A DNA stretch of 64,000 nt from Gammaproteobacteria bacterium (GTDB lineage: Bacteria; Pseudomonadota; Gammaproteobacteria; Natronospirales; REEB76): the NCBI GenBank assembly GCA_036383255.1, contig DASVOS010000017.1, positions 62,001 through 126,000 on the forward strand, given 5' to 3'. Positions 47,742-58,635 of this stretch are shown piece after piece (the stretch's first letter is position 1; the number at the start of each line of letters is the position of its first letter). The notes below the pieces were generated by a model. It ran no database searches, was not told the origin of the DNA, and was given only the letters and a program-made list of their open reading frames with translations. The translations under genes and the position numbers were made by a program.

Positions 47742-48491
47742 ATGCGCCAGCCCCTGGTCGCCGGCAACTGGAAGATGAACGGCAGCCGCGACAGCGCGGT
47801 GAAGCTCGCCGACGCCATCCTGCAGGGTCCCGACCGCGCCTCTGCCGAGGTGCTGCTCTGCCCCCCGTTCGTGTACCTCGCCGACGTGGCCCGCGTGCTC
47901 AAGGGCAGCGGTGTCGCGCTCGGCGCGCAGGACCTCTGCGCCGAGGACAACGGCGCCTTCACCGGCGAAGTCTCGGGTGTCATGCTCAAGGACTTCGACT
48001 GCGGCTACGCCATCGTCGGTCACTCCGAGCGGCGCGCGCTGTTCGGCGAGAACGATGAGCTCACGGCCCGCAAGTTCATGGCTGCCCAGAAGGCCGGCCT
48101 CACCCCCATCCTCTGCGTGGGCGAGACCCTGGCCGAGCGCGAGGCCGGCACCACCCCGGCGGTAGTGAGCCGCCAGCTCAAGGCCGTGCTGGACGCCGCC
48201 GGCATCGCTGCCTTCGCCCGGGCCGTGGTGGCCTATGAGCCGGTCTGGGCCATCGGCACCGGCCGCACCGCCAAGTCCGACCAGGCGCAGGAGGTGCATG
48301 CCCTGATCCGCGGCCTGCTCGCGGCCGAGGATGCTAAGATAGCCGCCGCGACGCGCCTCCTCTATGGCGGCAGCGTCAAGGCCGCCAACGCCGCGGAACT
48401 GTTCGGCATGCCGGACATCGACGGCGGACTGGTGGGCGGCGCCTCGCTGGATGCCAGGGAATTCCTCGCCATCTGCGCCGCCGCGGCCTGA
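47742..48491 (+). CDS. tpiA: Triose-phosphate isomerase
   Basis: Interconverts dihydroxyacetone phosphate and glyceraldehyde 3-phosphate. Catalytic segments: GNWKMNG with the Lys near residue 11, VGHSERR with the His near 95, and the Glu in AYEPVWAIGTG near 166; the phosphate loop LYGGSVKAANA follows. 249 residues. Followed by secG after 26 bp. Confidence 0.98.
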   Translation: MRQPLVAGNWKMNGSRDSAVKLADAILQGPDRASAEVLLCPPFVYLADVARVLKGSGVALGAQDLCAEDNGAFTGEVSGVMLKDFDCGYAIVGHSERRALFGENDELTARKFMAAQKAGLTPILCVGETLAEREAGTTPAVVSRQLKAVLDAAGIAAFARAVVAYEPVWAIGTGRTAKSDQAQEVHALIRGLLAAEDAKIAAATRLLYGGSVKAANAAELFGMPDIDGGLVGGASLDAREFLAICAAAA

Positions 48492-48517
48492 ACCGAACAA
48501 CCTGATCGAGTCATCCC

Positions 48518-48862
48518 ATGCTGTACAACCTGCTCACCATCGCCCTGGTCTTCGTGGCCGTGTTCCTGATCCTGTTGATCCTGCTGCAGCAGGGCAAGGG
48601 CGCCGATGCCGGCGCCGCCTTCGGCAGCGGCTCTTCCGGCACGGTATTCGGCGCCGCCGGTTCCGGCGGCTTCCTGAGCCGGCTCACTTGGGGCCTCGCG
48701 TTCGTGTTCTTCGTGCTGGCGCTCGGCATGGCGTATATGGCGCGACACACCAGCACCGCGCCGCAGAGCATCGTGGAGCAGGCACAGCAGACGCAGTCGC
48801 CCGCGCCCGGCACCGCCGCTCCGGCGACGCCGAGCCCGGCTCCCGCCGCCGGAACGCACTGA
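48518..48862 (+). CDS. secG: Protein translocase subunit SecG
   Basis: A 114-residue subunit of the SecYEG channel. Two membrane helices, about 4-22 and 53-73, flank the conserved loop LLQQGKGADAGAAFGSG; the C-terminus is rich in Ala, Pro, Thr and Gln. In many gammaproteobacteria tpiA-secG-tRNA-Leu are neighbours, as here. Confidence 0.95.
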   Translation: MLYNLLTIALVFVAVFLILLILLQQGKGADAGAAFGSGSSGTVFGAAGSGGFLSRLTWGLAFVFFVLALGMAYMARHTSTAPQSIVEQAQQTQSPAPGTAAPATPSPAPAAGTH

Positions 48863-48919
48863 ACACGACTTCCCGGCATCGCTTTTAGGGTCCCCGATAC
48901 GTTAAAATTGCCCGGCTTT

Positions 48920-48952
48920 GCGCAGGCCGGCCGACTGCCTGCGCGGGTTTTT
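48920..48952 (+). terminator. Terminator-like hairpin directly before tRNA-Leu
   Basis: GCGCAGGC/GCCTGCGC with a 9-nt loop (48920-48944) and a GGGTTTTT tail. It should end secG transcripts, yet the tRNA starts only 6 bp later, so the tRNA promoter must lie before it (TAAAAT at 48903-48908) or the tRNA depends on read-through. Confidence 0.75.
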
Positions 48953-48958
48953 GGATTC

Positions 48959-49043
48959 GCCGACGTGGTGGAATTGGTAGACACGCTACTTTGAGGTGGT
49001 AGTGGAGAAATCCGTGGAGGTTCGAGTCCTCTCGTCGGCACCA
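48959..49043 (+). tRNA. leuU: tRNA-Leu (anticodon GAG)
   Basis: An 85-nt class II tRNA with acceptor stem GCCGACG/CGTCGGC, discriminator A, encoded CCA, a long variable arm (GTGGAGAAATCCGT) and anticodon loop TTGAGGT, so anticodon GAG. It matches E. coli leuU in identity and in its place after secG. Confidence 0.97.
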
Positions 49044-49121
49044 GGATCCCTTTAGTTTTCATCGATGCGGCGCGGCCCGCCCCAAGGGGCCCGCAGCGGC
49101 TTTCACCCCAGGATGGAGAGC

Positions 49122-49490
49122 ATGCTCGCGAACTACGTCCCGATCCTGATCTTCCTCGTCGGCGGCCTGCTCTTCGGCTGCGTGCTGCTCGGTGCCGGGT
49201 TCGTGGCCAGCAGCCTGCTCGGCAACCGCAAGCCCAACGCCGAGAAGGAGTCGCCCTACGAGTGCGGCTTCGATCCCTTCGAGGACACGCGCAAGCAGTT
49301 CGACGTGCGCTACTACCTCGTCGCCATCCTGTTCATCATCTTCGATCTCGAGATCGCCTTCCTGTTCCCCTGGGCCGTGTCGTTGCACGGCATCGGCCTG
49401 TTCGGCTTCCTCGCCATGATGCTGTTCCTCGCCATCCTGGTGGTGGGCTTCATCTACGAATGGAAGAAGGGAGCGCTGGAGTGGGAGTAG
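49122..49490 (+). CDS. nuoA: NADH-quinone oxidoreductase subunit A
   Basis: A 122-residue membrane subunit of complex I at the joint between the peripheral and membrane arms. Three helices; conserved loop [20 protein letters not shown] and the acidic helix [12 protein letters not shown]. The start is taken at ATG 49122 with GGAGAG just before it; ATG 49113 is an alternative. First of 14 nuo genes, in the order A to N. Confidence 0.95.
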   Translation: MLANYVPILIFLVGGLLFGCVLLGAGFVASSLLGNRKPNAEKESPYECGFDPFEDTRKQFDVRYYLVAILFIIFDLEIAFLFPWAVSLHGIGLFGFLAMMLFLAILVVGFIYEWKKGALEWE

Positions 49491-49957
49491 AAGGCGTGCA
49501 GCAGAAGGGGTTCGTCACCGCCCAGGTGGATACCCTCGTCAACTGGGCGCGTACCGGCTCGCTCTGGCCCATGACCTTCGGCCTGGCCTGCTGCGCGGTG
49601 GAGATGATGCACGCCGGCGCGGCGCGCTACGACCTCGACCGCTTCGGCGTGATCTTCCGCCCCAGCCCGCGCCAGTCTGACGTGATGATCGTGGCCGGTA
49701 CGCTGGTCAACAAGATGGCGCCGGCCCTGCGCAAGGTCTACGACCAGATGGCCGAGCCGCGCTGGGTCATCTCCATGGGTTCCTGCGCCAACGGCGGCGG
49801 CTACTACCACTATTCTTACGCGGTGGTGCGCGGCTGCGACCGCATCGTGCCGGTGGACGTCTACGTGCCGGGCTGCCCGCCTAGCGCTGAGCAGCTCCTC
49901 TACGGGATCATCCAGCTGCAGAAGAAGATCCGCCGCACCAACACCATCGCGCGATAG
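49481..49957 (+). CDS. nuoB: NADH-quinone oxidoreductase subunit B
   Basis: A 158-residue peripheral subunit holding the N2 4Fe-4S cluster that reduces quinone. Ligand region [13 protein letters not shown] with the two adjacent cysteines, [16 protein letters not shown] and the last ligand in [15 protein letters not shown] 49481 overlaps nuoA by 10 bp with AAGGGAG upstream; GTG 49496 is an alternative. Confidence 0.95.
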   Translation: MGVEGVQQKGFVTAQVDTLVNWARTGSLWPMTFGLACCAVEMMHAGAARYDLDRFGVIFRPSPRQSDVMIVAGTLVNKMAPALRKVYDQMAEPRWVISMGSCANGGGYYHYSYAVVRGCDRIVPVDVYVPGCPPSAEQLLYGIIQLQKKIRRTNTIAR

Positions 49958-49965
49958 GGAAGAGC

Positions 49966-50661
49966 ATGACCGCAGCCGTCGACAAGCTGGCCGAGCAGGT
50001 GGAAGCGCGCTTCAAGGACGCACTGGTGCGCGTGCCTTCCATCACCGATGAGCTCACCTACGAGGTCGGTGCGGACAAGCTGCTGGAGACCTGCCGTGCG
50101 CTGCGCGACGAGAAGGCCTTCCGCTTCGAGCAGCTCATGGACGTGTGCGGCGTCGATTACCTGGGCCACGGCCTGGACGAGTGGCGCACCGAGTCCTCCA
50201 CCCGCACCGGCTTCAGCCGCGGCGTGCGGCGCGGCCTGCCGGAGGCCGTCTCGCGTCCCGAGCGGCGCTACGCGGCGGTCTACCACCTCCTGTCCGTGAG
50301 CCGCAACGAGCGGCTGCGGCTGCGCGTGTACTGCACCGGCAGCGAGCCGCCCATGGTGCCCTCGGTCATCGGCATCTGGGCCTCCGCCGCCTGGTTCGAG
50401 CGCGAGGCCTTCGACCTCTACGGCATCCTATTCGACGGCAACCCGGACCTGCGCCGCATCCTCACCGACTACGGCTTCGTCGGCCACCCATTCCGCAAGG
50501 ACTTCCCGCTCTCCGGCAACGTGGAGGTGAAGTACGACCCTGAGAAGAAGCGCGTGGTCTACCAGCCGGTGAGCATCGAGCCGCGCACCCTGGTGCCGCG
50601 CGTCATCCGCCACGACCCGCGCTACGACGAGGCCTTCAAGGAGGTCTCCAAGAATGCCTGA
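49966..50661 (+). CDS. nuoC: NADH-quinone oxidoreductase subunit C
   Basis: The 30-kDa type subunit, 231 residues, in the connecting arm. Signature region [23 protein letters not shown] and [20 protein letters not shown]. It is separate from nuoD, unlike the fused nuoCD of E. coli. The last 8 bp overlap nuoD. Confidence 0.95.
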   Translation: MTAAVDKLAEQVEARFKDALVRVPSITDELTYEVGADKLLETCRALRDEKAFRFEQLMDVCGVDYLGHGLDEWRTESSTRTGFSRGVRRGLPEAVSRPERRYAAVYHLLSVSRNERLRLRVYCTGSEPPMVPSVIGIWASAAWFEREAFDLYGILFDGNPDLRRILTDYGFVGHPFRKDFPLSGNVEVKYDPEKKRVVYQPVSIEPRTLVPRVIRHDPRYDEAFKEVSKNA

Positions 50662-51907
50662 GATCCAGAACCTGACGATGAACTTCGGCCCGCAGCACCC
50701 GGCTGCGCACGGCGTGCTGCGCCTGGTGCTGGAGATGGACGGCGAGATCATCACCAAGGCCGACCCGCACATCGGCCTCTTGCATCGCGCCACCGAGAAG
50801 CTGGCCGAGAACAAGCCGTACAACCAGAGCATCGGCTACATGGACCGGCTCGACTACGTGTCCATGATGTGCAACGAGCATGCCTACGTGATGGCGATCG
50901 AGCGGCTGCTCGGCATCGCGCCGCCGCCGCGCGCGCTGATGATCCGCACCATGTTCGACGAGCTGACCCGCATCACCAACCACCTGCTGTGGCTGGGCGC
51001 GCACGGCCTCGACATCGGCGCCATGACGGTGTTCCTCTACTGCTTCCGCGAGCGCGAGGACGTGATGGATATGTACGAGGCGGTGTCGGGCGCGCGCATG
51101 CACGCGACCTATTACCGTCCGGGCGGCGTGTACCGCGACCTGCCGGCGCACATGCCGCAGTTCGACCAGTCCCGCTTCCGCAGCAAGGGCGACCTGAAGC
51201 GCCTCAACGGCGCGCGCGAAGGCTCGCTGCTGGACTTCATCGACGACTTCGCCGCGCGCTTTCCCAAGTGCGTGGACGAGTACGAGACCCTGCTCACCGA
51301 CAACCGCATCTGGAAGCAGCGCACCGTCGGCATCGGCGTGGTCTCGCCGGAACGCGCGCTGCAGCTCGGCTTCACCGGCCCCATGCTGCGCGGCTCGGGC
51401 GTGGAGTGGGACCTGCGCAAGAAGCAGCCCTACGCCATGTACGACCAGGTGGACTTCGACATCCCGGTGGGCGTCAACGGCGACTGCTACGACCGCTACC
51501 TGGTGCGCATCGCCGAGATGCGCCAGTCGGCGCGCATCGTGCGCCAGTGCGTGGAGTGGCTGCGCAAGAACCCCGGCCCGGTGATGCTGGAGGACCACAA
51601 GGTGACGCCGCCGACCCGCGAGGAGGCGAAGTCCGACATGGAATCCCTGATCCACCACTTCAAGTACTTCACGGAAGGCTATTGCGTGCCGGCCGGCGAG
51701 GTGTATGCGGCGGTGGAGCATCCCAAGGGCGAGTTCGGCGTGTACATGATCTCGGACGGCGCCAACAAGCCGTTTCGCGTGAAGATCCGCGCCGCGGGCT
51801 TCGCGCACCTCTCGGCCTTGGACGAGATGGTGCGCGGCCACATGCTGGCGGACCTGGTGGCTATCATCGGCACCCAGGACATCGTGTTCGGAGAGGTGGA
51901 CCGCTGA
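50654..51907 (+). CDS. nuoD: NADH-quinone oxidoreductase subunit D
   Basis: The 49-kDa type subunit, 417 residues, forming the quinone cavity with NuoB. Conserved stretches: [33 protein letters not shown], the Tyr/His region [15 protein letters not shown] and the end [22 protein letters not shown]. It overlaps nuoC by 8 bp and nuoE by 1 bp. Confidence 0.97.
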   Translation: MPEIQNLTMNFGPQHPAAHGVLRLVLEMDGEIITKADPHIGLLHRATEKLAENKPYNQSIGYMDRLDYVSMMCNEHAYVMAIERLLGIAPPPRALMIRTMFDELTRITNHLLWLGAHGLDIGAMTVFLYCFREREDVMDMYEAVSGARMHATYYRPGGVYRDLPAHMPQFDQSRFRSKGDLKRLNGAREGSLLDFIDDFAARFPKCVDEYETLLTDNRIWKQRTVGIGVVSPERALQLGFTGPMLRGSGVEWDLRKKQPYAMYDQVDFDIPVGVNGDCYDRYLVRIAEMRQSARIVRQCVEWLRKNPGPVMLEDHKVTPPTREEAKSDMESLIHHFKYFTEGYCVPAGEVYAAVEHPKGEFGVYMISDGANKPFRVKIRAAGFAHLSALDEMVRGHMLADLVAIIGTQDIVFGEVDR

Positions 51908-52406
51908 TGAGCGACACTGCAGCGAAGGACGGCCTGCTCTCGAAGCACGCCTGCCAGGTCATCGACGAGTGGATTAAGAAGTACCCGGAGGGGCGGCAGC
52001 GCTCGGCCGTGTTCGCGGCGCTGCGCGAGGCCCAGCACGAGAACAACGGCTACCTGACCGTGCCGCTGATGGACGCGGTGGCCGCCTACCTCAAGCTCGA
52101 ACCCATCAAGGTCTACGAGGTGGCGAGCTTCTACTCGATGTTCGAGACCAAGCCGGTGGGCCGCCACAGCATCTCGGTGTGCACCAACATCTCCTGCATG
52201 CTGCGCGGTGCCGACGGCATCGTCGAGCACCTGGAGAAGAAGCTCGGTATTAAGACCGGCGAGAGCACCAAGGACGGCCGTGTCTACCTCAAGTGCGAGG
52301 AGGAATGCCTCGCCGCCTGCGCCGGCGCCCCCATGATGATGGTGGACCACAAGTATCACGAGAATCTCACTCCGGAGAAGGTCGATAAGCTCCTGGAGGA
52401 ACTGAA

Positions 52407-52410
<4 letters not shown>
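51907..52410 (+). CDS. nuoE: NADH-quinone oxidoreductase subunit E
   Basis: A 167-residue subunit with the N1a 2Fe-2S cluster in the NADH module. Ligands are in VCTNISCML and [14 protein letters not shown], the thioredoxin-like pattern of the 24-kDa family. ATG 51907 sits in TGATG with the nuoD stop; its end overlaps nuoF by 4 bp. Confidence 0.96.
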
Positions 52411-53708
<1,298 letters not shown>

Positions 53709-53728
53709 CGACATATATAGAGCGAACA

Positions 53729-56098
53729 ATGGCAGACGAACTGGTCAACATCGAGCTGGATGGCAAGCCGGTCAAGGCGCGCAAGGGTGAGATGATCATC
53801 CAGACCGCGGACCGCGAGGGCGTCTACATCCCGCGCTTCTGCTACCACGAGAAGCTCACGGTGGCGGCGAACTGCCGCATGTGCCTCGTCGAGGCCGAGA
53901 AGTTGCCGAAGCCCCTGCCGGCCTGCGCCACGCCGGTGATGGAGGGCATGAAGGTGTTCACCCGCTCGGTGAAGGCCATCGCCGCGCAGCGCGCCACCAT
54001 GGAATTCCTGCTCATCAACCACCCGCTGGACTGCCCGATCTGCGACCAGGGCGGCGAGTGCGAGCTGCAGGACCTGGCCATGGGCTATGGCCGGGACATC
54101 TCGCGCTACAGCGAGAAGAAGCGCGTGGTGAAGGACGAGGACATCGGCCCGCTGGTGTCCACCGACATGACCCGCTGCATTCACTGCACCCGCTGCGTGC
54201 GCTTCGGGCAGGAGATCGCCGGCATCCAGGAGCTGGGCGGCACCGGCCGCGGCGAGAACCTGCGCATCGGCACCTACATCGGCAAGGCCGTGGACCATGA
54301 GCTGTCCGGCAACATCATCGACCTGTGCCCGGTGGGCGCGCTCAACTCCAAGCCCTTCCGCAACCGCGGCCGCGGCTGGGAGATGACGCAGCTGCCCACG
54401 GTGGCGCCGCACGACTGCGTCGGCTCCAACCTCAACGCCCACATCCTGCGCGGCCTGTACATGCGCGCGGTACCGCGGCCGAACGATGAGATCAACGAGA
54501 CGTGGGCTTCGGACCGCGACCGCTTCAGCTACGCGGGCGTGCACAGCGAGGATCGCCTGACCAAGCCCATGGTGAAGAAATCCGGCAAGTGGCAGGAGAC
54601 GGATTGGGAGACCGCGCTGGAAGCGGCGGTCAACGGCCTGCGCGAGACCGTGAAAGTGAAGGGCGGCGATGCCGCCGGCGTGCTGGCGTCCCCGAGCGCC
54701 ACCATCGAGGAGCTGTACCTCCTGCAGAAGCTGGCTCGCGGCCTCGGCATCCCGCACATCGACGTACGCCTGCGCCAGGCGGATTTCCGCGACGATGCGT
54801 CGGAGCCCCTGTTCCCCTGGCTCGGCCAGGGCGTGCAGGACATCGAGAAGCTGGAGGCAGCGCTCGTCATCGGCTCCAACATCCGCAAGGAGGTGCCGCT
54901 ACTGGCGCACCGCCTGCGCAAGGCGGCTCTCAAGGGCGCCGCGGTGATGTTCCTGAACCCGCGCCGCTACCCCATGCTGTTCCCGGTGCGCGCTTACCTC
55001 AGCTGCGCGTCCCAGGACATGGTGGACAGCCTGGCAGCGGTGCTGAAGGCCACCGGCAAGCCGGTGCCCGCCGCGGTGAAGGACATCGTCGCCGGCCAGA
55101 AGCCGGCTGCCGAGCATTCCCAGATGGCGGCGGAGCTCGCCAAGGGCGAGCGCAAGGCCATCCTGCTCGGCCACCTGGCGCTCAGCCATCCAGCCTACGC
55201 GGACATCCGTGCCCTGGCGGCGGCGCTGGCCGAGGCCACCGGCGCGAAGCTCGGCTACATCAGCGTGGGTGCCAACAGCGCCGGCGCCTGGCTCGCGGGG
55301 GCGGTGCCCATGCGCGCCGCCGGCGGACGCACTCTCGACCAGCCCGGCCGCAACGCGGCGGCGATGCTGGAGGAGCCGCGCTCGGCGTATCTCCTGCTCG
55401 GCACCGAGCCGGAGCTGGAATGCTGGGATGGCGCCCAGGCCATGAAGGCGCTCAAGAGCGCCAAGCACGTGGTGGCGATCACCTCATACGTGAGCGAGAA
55501 CATGCAGCAGTACGCCGACGTGCTGCTGCCCGCCGGCGCCTACGGCGAGACCTCCGGCACCTACGTGAACGCGGAAGGCCGCTGGCAGAGTTTCAGCGGG
55601 CTCACCCAGCCGCTCGGCGAGGCGCGCCCGGCCTGGAAGATCCTGCGCGTGATGGGCAACCTCTGCGAACTCAAGGGCTTCGAGCAGGAGTCCTCCGAGG
55701 ACGTGCTGCGCGAGGTGCGCGACGCGGTGGGCGAGGTCCACGCGGACAACCGCTTCACCGGCACCCGCGCCGTCAACGCGCCGGTCACGGTGAAGGGCTT
55801 CCTGCGGGTGGGCGAGATCCCGATGTACGCAGTGGATGCCCTGGTGCGCCGCGCGGCGCCGCTGCAGCAGACCCGTGACGCCGACGTGGCCTACGCCCAG
55901 TTCTCGCCGGAGGACGGCAAGCGCCTCAAGGTGGAGGCGGGCGACGCCGTGAGCCTCAAGCACAACGGCACGCGCGTGGTCCTGCCGGTGAAGTTCGACG
56001 ACAGCATCGCGGTGGGCGAGGTGTGGGTGCCCACGGGCCTGCCCGTGACCCTGGCGCTCGGCCCCTCGAGCGGCGCCATCGAAGTGGAGAAGGCCTGA
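53729..56098 (+). CDS. nuoG: NADH-quinone oxidoreductase subunit G
   Basis: The largest peripheral subunit (789 residues), a molybdopterin-oxidoreductase-like protein with several Fe-S clusters. N-terminal 2Fe-2S ferredoxin region with [19 protein letters not shown], His/Cys cluster [18 protein letters not shown], and [11 protein letters not shown] with a later DLCPVGAL. The C-terminal part follows the formate dehydrogenase fold. Start ATG 53729, 20 bp after nuoF in an AT-rich gap (CATATATAGAG). Confidence 0.96.
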   Translation: MADELVNIELDGKPVKARKGEMIIQTADREGVYIPRFCYHEKLTVAANCRMCLVEAEKLPKPLPACATPVMEGMKVFTRSVKAIAAQRATMEFLLINHPLDCPICDQGGECELQDLAMGYGRDISRYSEKKRVVKDEDIGPLVSTDMTRCIHCTRCVRFGQEIAGIQELGGTGRGENLRIGTYIGKAVDHELSGNIIDLCPVGALNSKPFRNRGRGWEMTQLPTVAPHDCVGSNLNAHILRGLYMRAVPRPNDEINETWASDRDRFSYAGVHSEDRLTKPMVKKSGKWQETDWETALEAAVNGLRETVKVKGGDAAGVLASPSATIEELYLLQKLARGLGIPHIDVRLRQADFRDDASEPLFPWLGQGVQDIEKLEAALVIGSNIRKEVPLLAHRLRKAALKGAAVMFLNPRRYPMLFPVRAYLSCASQDMVDSLAAVLKATGKPVPAAVKDIVAGQKPAAEHSQMAAELAKGERKAILLGHLALSHPAYADIRALAAALAEATGAKLGYISVGANSAGAWLAGAVPMRAAGGRTLDQPGRNAAAMLEEPRSAYLLLGTEPELECWDGAQAMKALKSAKHVVAITSYVSENMQQYADVLLPAGAYGETSGTYVNAEGRWQSFSGLTQPLGEARPAWKILRVMGNLCELKGFEQESSEDVLREVRDAVGEVHADNRFTGTRAVNAPVTVKGFLRVGEIPMYAVDALVRRAAPLQQTRDADVAYAQFSPEDGKRLKVEAGDAVSLKHNGTRVVLPVKFDDSIAVGEVWVPTGLPVTLALGPSSGAIEVEKA

Positions 56099-57219
56099 TG
56101 TCACTCTGGCAGCAAGCCGTCGACACCTGGAACAGCCTGCCGTTCGGCTGGCAGCTCACGCTGCGTTCGGTGGCTGGCATCATCGCCATCATGGTGCCGC
56201 TCATCATTACCGTGGCGATGCTGACCCTGGCGGAGCGCCGCGTCATCGGTTTCATGCAGGTCCGCATCGGCCCGAACCGCGTGGGCCCCTGGGGCCTGCT
56301 GCAGCCCTTCGCCGACGTGCTCAAGCTGGTCTTCAAGGAGATCGTGCTGCCGGTACGCGCGAACAAGTTCATCTTCTTCCTGGCGCCGGTGATCTCCATC
56401 GGCACCGCGTTCGCGGCCTGGGCGGTGATCCCGTTCCAGGACGGCGTGATCCTGGCGAACATCAACGCCGGGCTGCTCTACATACTGGCGCTGACCTCGT
56501 TCGGCGTGTATGGCGTGATCCTCTCCGGCTGGGCCTCCAACTCCAAGTATGCGTTCCTCGGCGCCATGCGCTCGGCCGCGCAGATGGTGGCCTACGAGAT
56601 CGCCATGGGCTTCGCCCTGGTGGGCGTGCTGATGGTGAGCCAGAGCCTCAACCTCAACGACATCGTGCTGGGCCAGGCGGGCGGGGCGGGGCACTGGTTC
56701 CTGTGGCCGCTGCTGCCGCTCGCGGTCATCTACTTCATCGCCGGCGTGGCCGAGACCAACCGTGCGCCCTTCGACGTGGCGGAAGGCGAGTCCGAGATCG
56801 TGGCCGGCTTCCACGTGGAGTACTCCGGCACCGCGTTCGCGGCGTTCTTCCTCGCCGAATACGCCAACATGATCCTGATCACGGCGCTCGCCAGCATCAT
56901 GTTCCTGGGAGGCTGGCTGTCGCCGTTCCCGGAGAGCTGGGGCTGGCTGGGAAACCCGAGCTTCATCTGGTTCGCCCTGAAGATGTGCTTCTTCCTGTAC
57001 CTGTACCTGTGGTTCCGTGCCACCTTCCCGCGCTACCGCTATGACCAGATCATGCGGCTGGGCTGGAAGATCTTCATACCCATCACCATCCTGTGGCTGG
57101 CGGTGCTCGGCTTCGCGATCGTCTCCGGCATGCCGCTCACGGCGCTCGGCGCCTGGACCGCGGCCGGCGTGGCCGCGTTCCTGCTGGTCCACTTCCTGCT
57201 GTTGAGGAAGGCCCGATGA
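56098..57219 (+). CDS. nuoH: NADH-quinone oxidoreductase subunit H
   Basis: A 373-residue membrane subunit with eight helices, forming the quinone entry with NuoB and NuoD. Signatures [20 protein letters not shown] and [20 protein letters not shown] are intact. The ATG shares one base with the nuoG stop. Confidence 0.97.
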   Translation: MSLWQQAVDTWNSLPFGWQLTLRSVAGIIAIMVPLIITVAMLTLAERRVIGFMQVRIGPNRVGPWGLLQPFADVLKLVFKEIVLPVRANKFIFFLAPVISIGTAFAAWAVIPFQDGVILANINAGLLYILALTSFGVYGVILSGWASNSKYAFLGAMRSAAQMVAYEIAMGFALVGVLMVSQSLNLNDIVLGQAGGAGHWFLWPLLPLAVIYFIAGVAETNRAPFDVAEGESEIVAGFHVEYSGTAFAAFFLAEYANMILITALASIMFLGGWLSPFPESWGWLGNPSFIWFALKMCFFLYLYLWFRATFPRYRYDQIMRLGWKIFIPITILWLAVLGFAIVSGMPLTALGAWTAAGVAAFLLVHFLLLRKAR

Positions 57220-57704
57220 CCTCCCTGCGCACCTGGATCAAGAGCCTGCTGCTGGCCGAGCTGCTGCAGGGCATGGCGCTGACCCTGGGCTACTTCTTCA
57301 AGCCCAAGTTCACCATCCGCTATCCCGAGGAGCGCACGCCCAAGTCGCCTCGCTACCGCGGGCTGCACGCCCAGCGCCGCTACGCGAACGGCGAGGAGCG
57401 CTGCATCGCCTGCAAGCTGTGCGAGGCGGTGTGCCCGGCGCTCGCCATCACCATCGACTCCGAGATGCGCGCCGACGGCACGCGCCGCACCACGCGCTAC
57501 GACATCGACCTGTTCAAGTGCATCTACTGCGGCTTCTGCGAGGAGGCCTGCCCGGTGGACGCCATCGTCGAGACCAGCATCACCGACTTCCACTTCGAGA
57601 AGGCCGGCGAGCAGATCATGACCAAGGAGAAGCTCCTGGCCATCGGCGACAAGTTCGAACCGCAGATCGCCGCCGACCGCGCGGCCGATGCGCGCTACCG
57701 CTGA
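57216..57704 (+). CDS. nuoI: NADH-quinone oxidoreductase subunit I
   Basis: A 162-residue 8Fe ferredoxin-like subunit carrying N6a and N6b. Both cluster motifs are seen: [12 protein letters not shown] and [12 protein letters not shown]. An amphipathic N-terminus ([19 protein letters not shown]) lies on the membrane. ATG overlaps the nuoH stop (ATGA). Confidence 0.97.
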   Translation: MTSLRTWIKSLLLAELLQGMALTLGYFFKPKFTIRYPEERTPKSPRYRGLHAQRRYANGEERCIACKLCEAVCPALAITIDSEMRADGTRRTTRYDIDLFKCIYCGFCEEACPVDAIVETSITDFHFEKAGEQIMTKEKLLAIGDKFEPQIAADRAADARYR

Positions 57705-57715
57705 GGACGTAAGGA

Positions 57716-58327
57716 ATGGTGCAGGAGATCATCTTCAGCGTGTTGGCCGCCCTGGTGGTGGGATCGGCGCTCGGCGTCATCACCGCCAGGAACCCGGTGC
57801 ATGCGGTGCTGTTCCTGGTGCTGGCTTTCGTCGGCAGCGCCGGCCTCTGGCTGCTCATGGAGGCGGAGTTCCTCGGCATCGTGCTGGTGCTGGTGTACGT
57901 CGGCGCCGTGATGGTGCTGTTCCTGTTCGTGGTGATGATGCTGGACATCAACGTCGCCTCGCTGCGCGCGGGCATGGCGCGCTACGCGCCCATCGGCGCG
58001 GTAGTGGCGCTGATCATGGCCGGCGAGATCGGCTACGTGGTGTGGTCGCGCAAGATGGGCGTCTCCTTCGGCGCGCCGGTGGAGCACCCCGCGGGCTACA
58101 GCAACACCCGCGAGCTGGGCGACCTCATCTATACGGTGTACGCCTATCCCTTCGAGATCGCCGCTGTGATCCTGCTGGTGGGCATCGTTGCCGCCATCGC
58201 GCTGACGCTGCGCCGCCGCGAGGGCACCCGCAGCCAGGACCCGGCCAAGCAGGTGCAGGCCACCGCCGCCGGCCGCGTGCGCCTGGTGAGCATGCCGGCC
58301 GAGACCGCCAAGCGGCAGGGGAAGTGA
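57716..58327 (+). CDS. nuoJ: NADH-quinone oxidoreductase subunit J
   Basis: A 203-residue membrane subunit with five helices, next to NuoA, H and K. The pi-bulge helix region [19 protein letters not shown] is typical of the family. A basic C-terminal extension of about 40 residues follows the last helix. AAGGA precedes the ATG. Confidence 0.95.
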   Translation: MVQEIIFSVLAALVVGSALGVITARNPVHAVLFLVLAFVGSAGLWLLMEAEFLGIVLVLVYVGAVMVLFLFVVMMLDINVASLRAGMARYAPIGAVVALIMAGEIGYVVWSRKMGVSFGAPVEHPAGYSNTRELGDLIYTVYAYPFEIAAVILLVGIVAAIALTLRRREGTRSQDPAKQVQATAAGRVRLVSMPAETAKRQGK

Positions 58328-58328
58328 C

Positions 58329-58634
58329 ATGATCACGCTGTTCCATTTCCTGGCCCTGTCCGGCGCGCTGTTCGCGATCAGCGCCGCGGGCATCTTCCTG
58401 AACCGCAAGAACGTGATCCTGCTGCTGATGTGCATCGAGTTGATGCTGCTGGCGGTGAACTTCAACTTCATCGCCTTCTCGCGCTACCTCAACGACGCGG
58501 CCGGCCAGGTGTTCGTGTTCTTCATCCTGACCGTGGCGGCGGCGGAGGCGGCCATCGGCCTCGCCATCCTGGTGGTGCTGTTCCGCCACCGCGCCAGCAT
58601 CAACGTCGAAGACCTCGACAGCATGAAGGGCTGA
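58329..58634 (+). CDS. nuoK: NADH-quinone oxidoreductase subunit K
   Basis: A 101-residue three-helix subunit. Conserved glutamates lie in [16 protein letters not shown] and [15 protein letters not shown], matching the family's proton-channel residues. It begins 1 bp after nuoJ and ends 1 bp before nuoL. Confidence 0.96.
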   Translation: MITLFHFLALSGALFAISAAGIFLNRKNVILLLMCIELMLLAVNFNFIAFSRYLNDAAGQVFVFFILTVAAAEAAIGLAILVVLFRHRASINVEDLDSMKG

Positions 58635-58635
58635 C

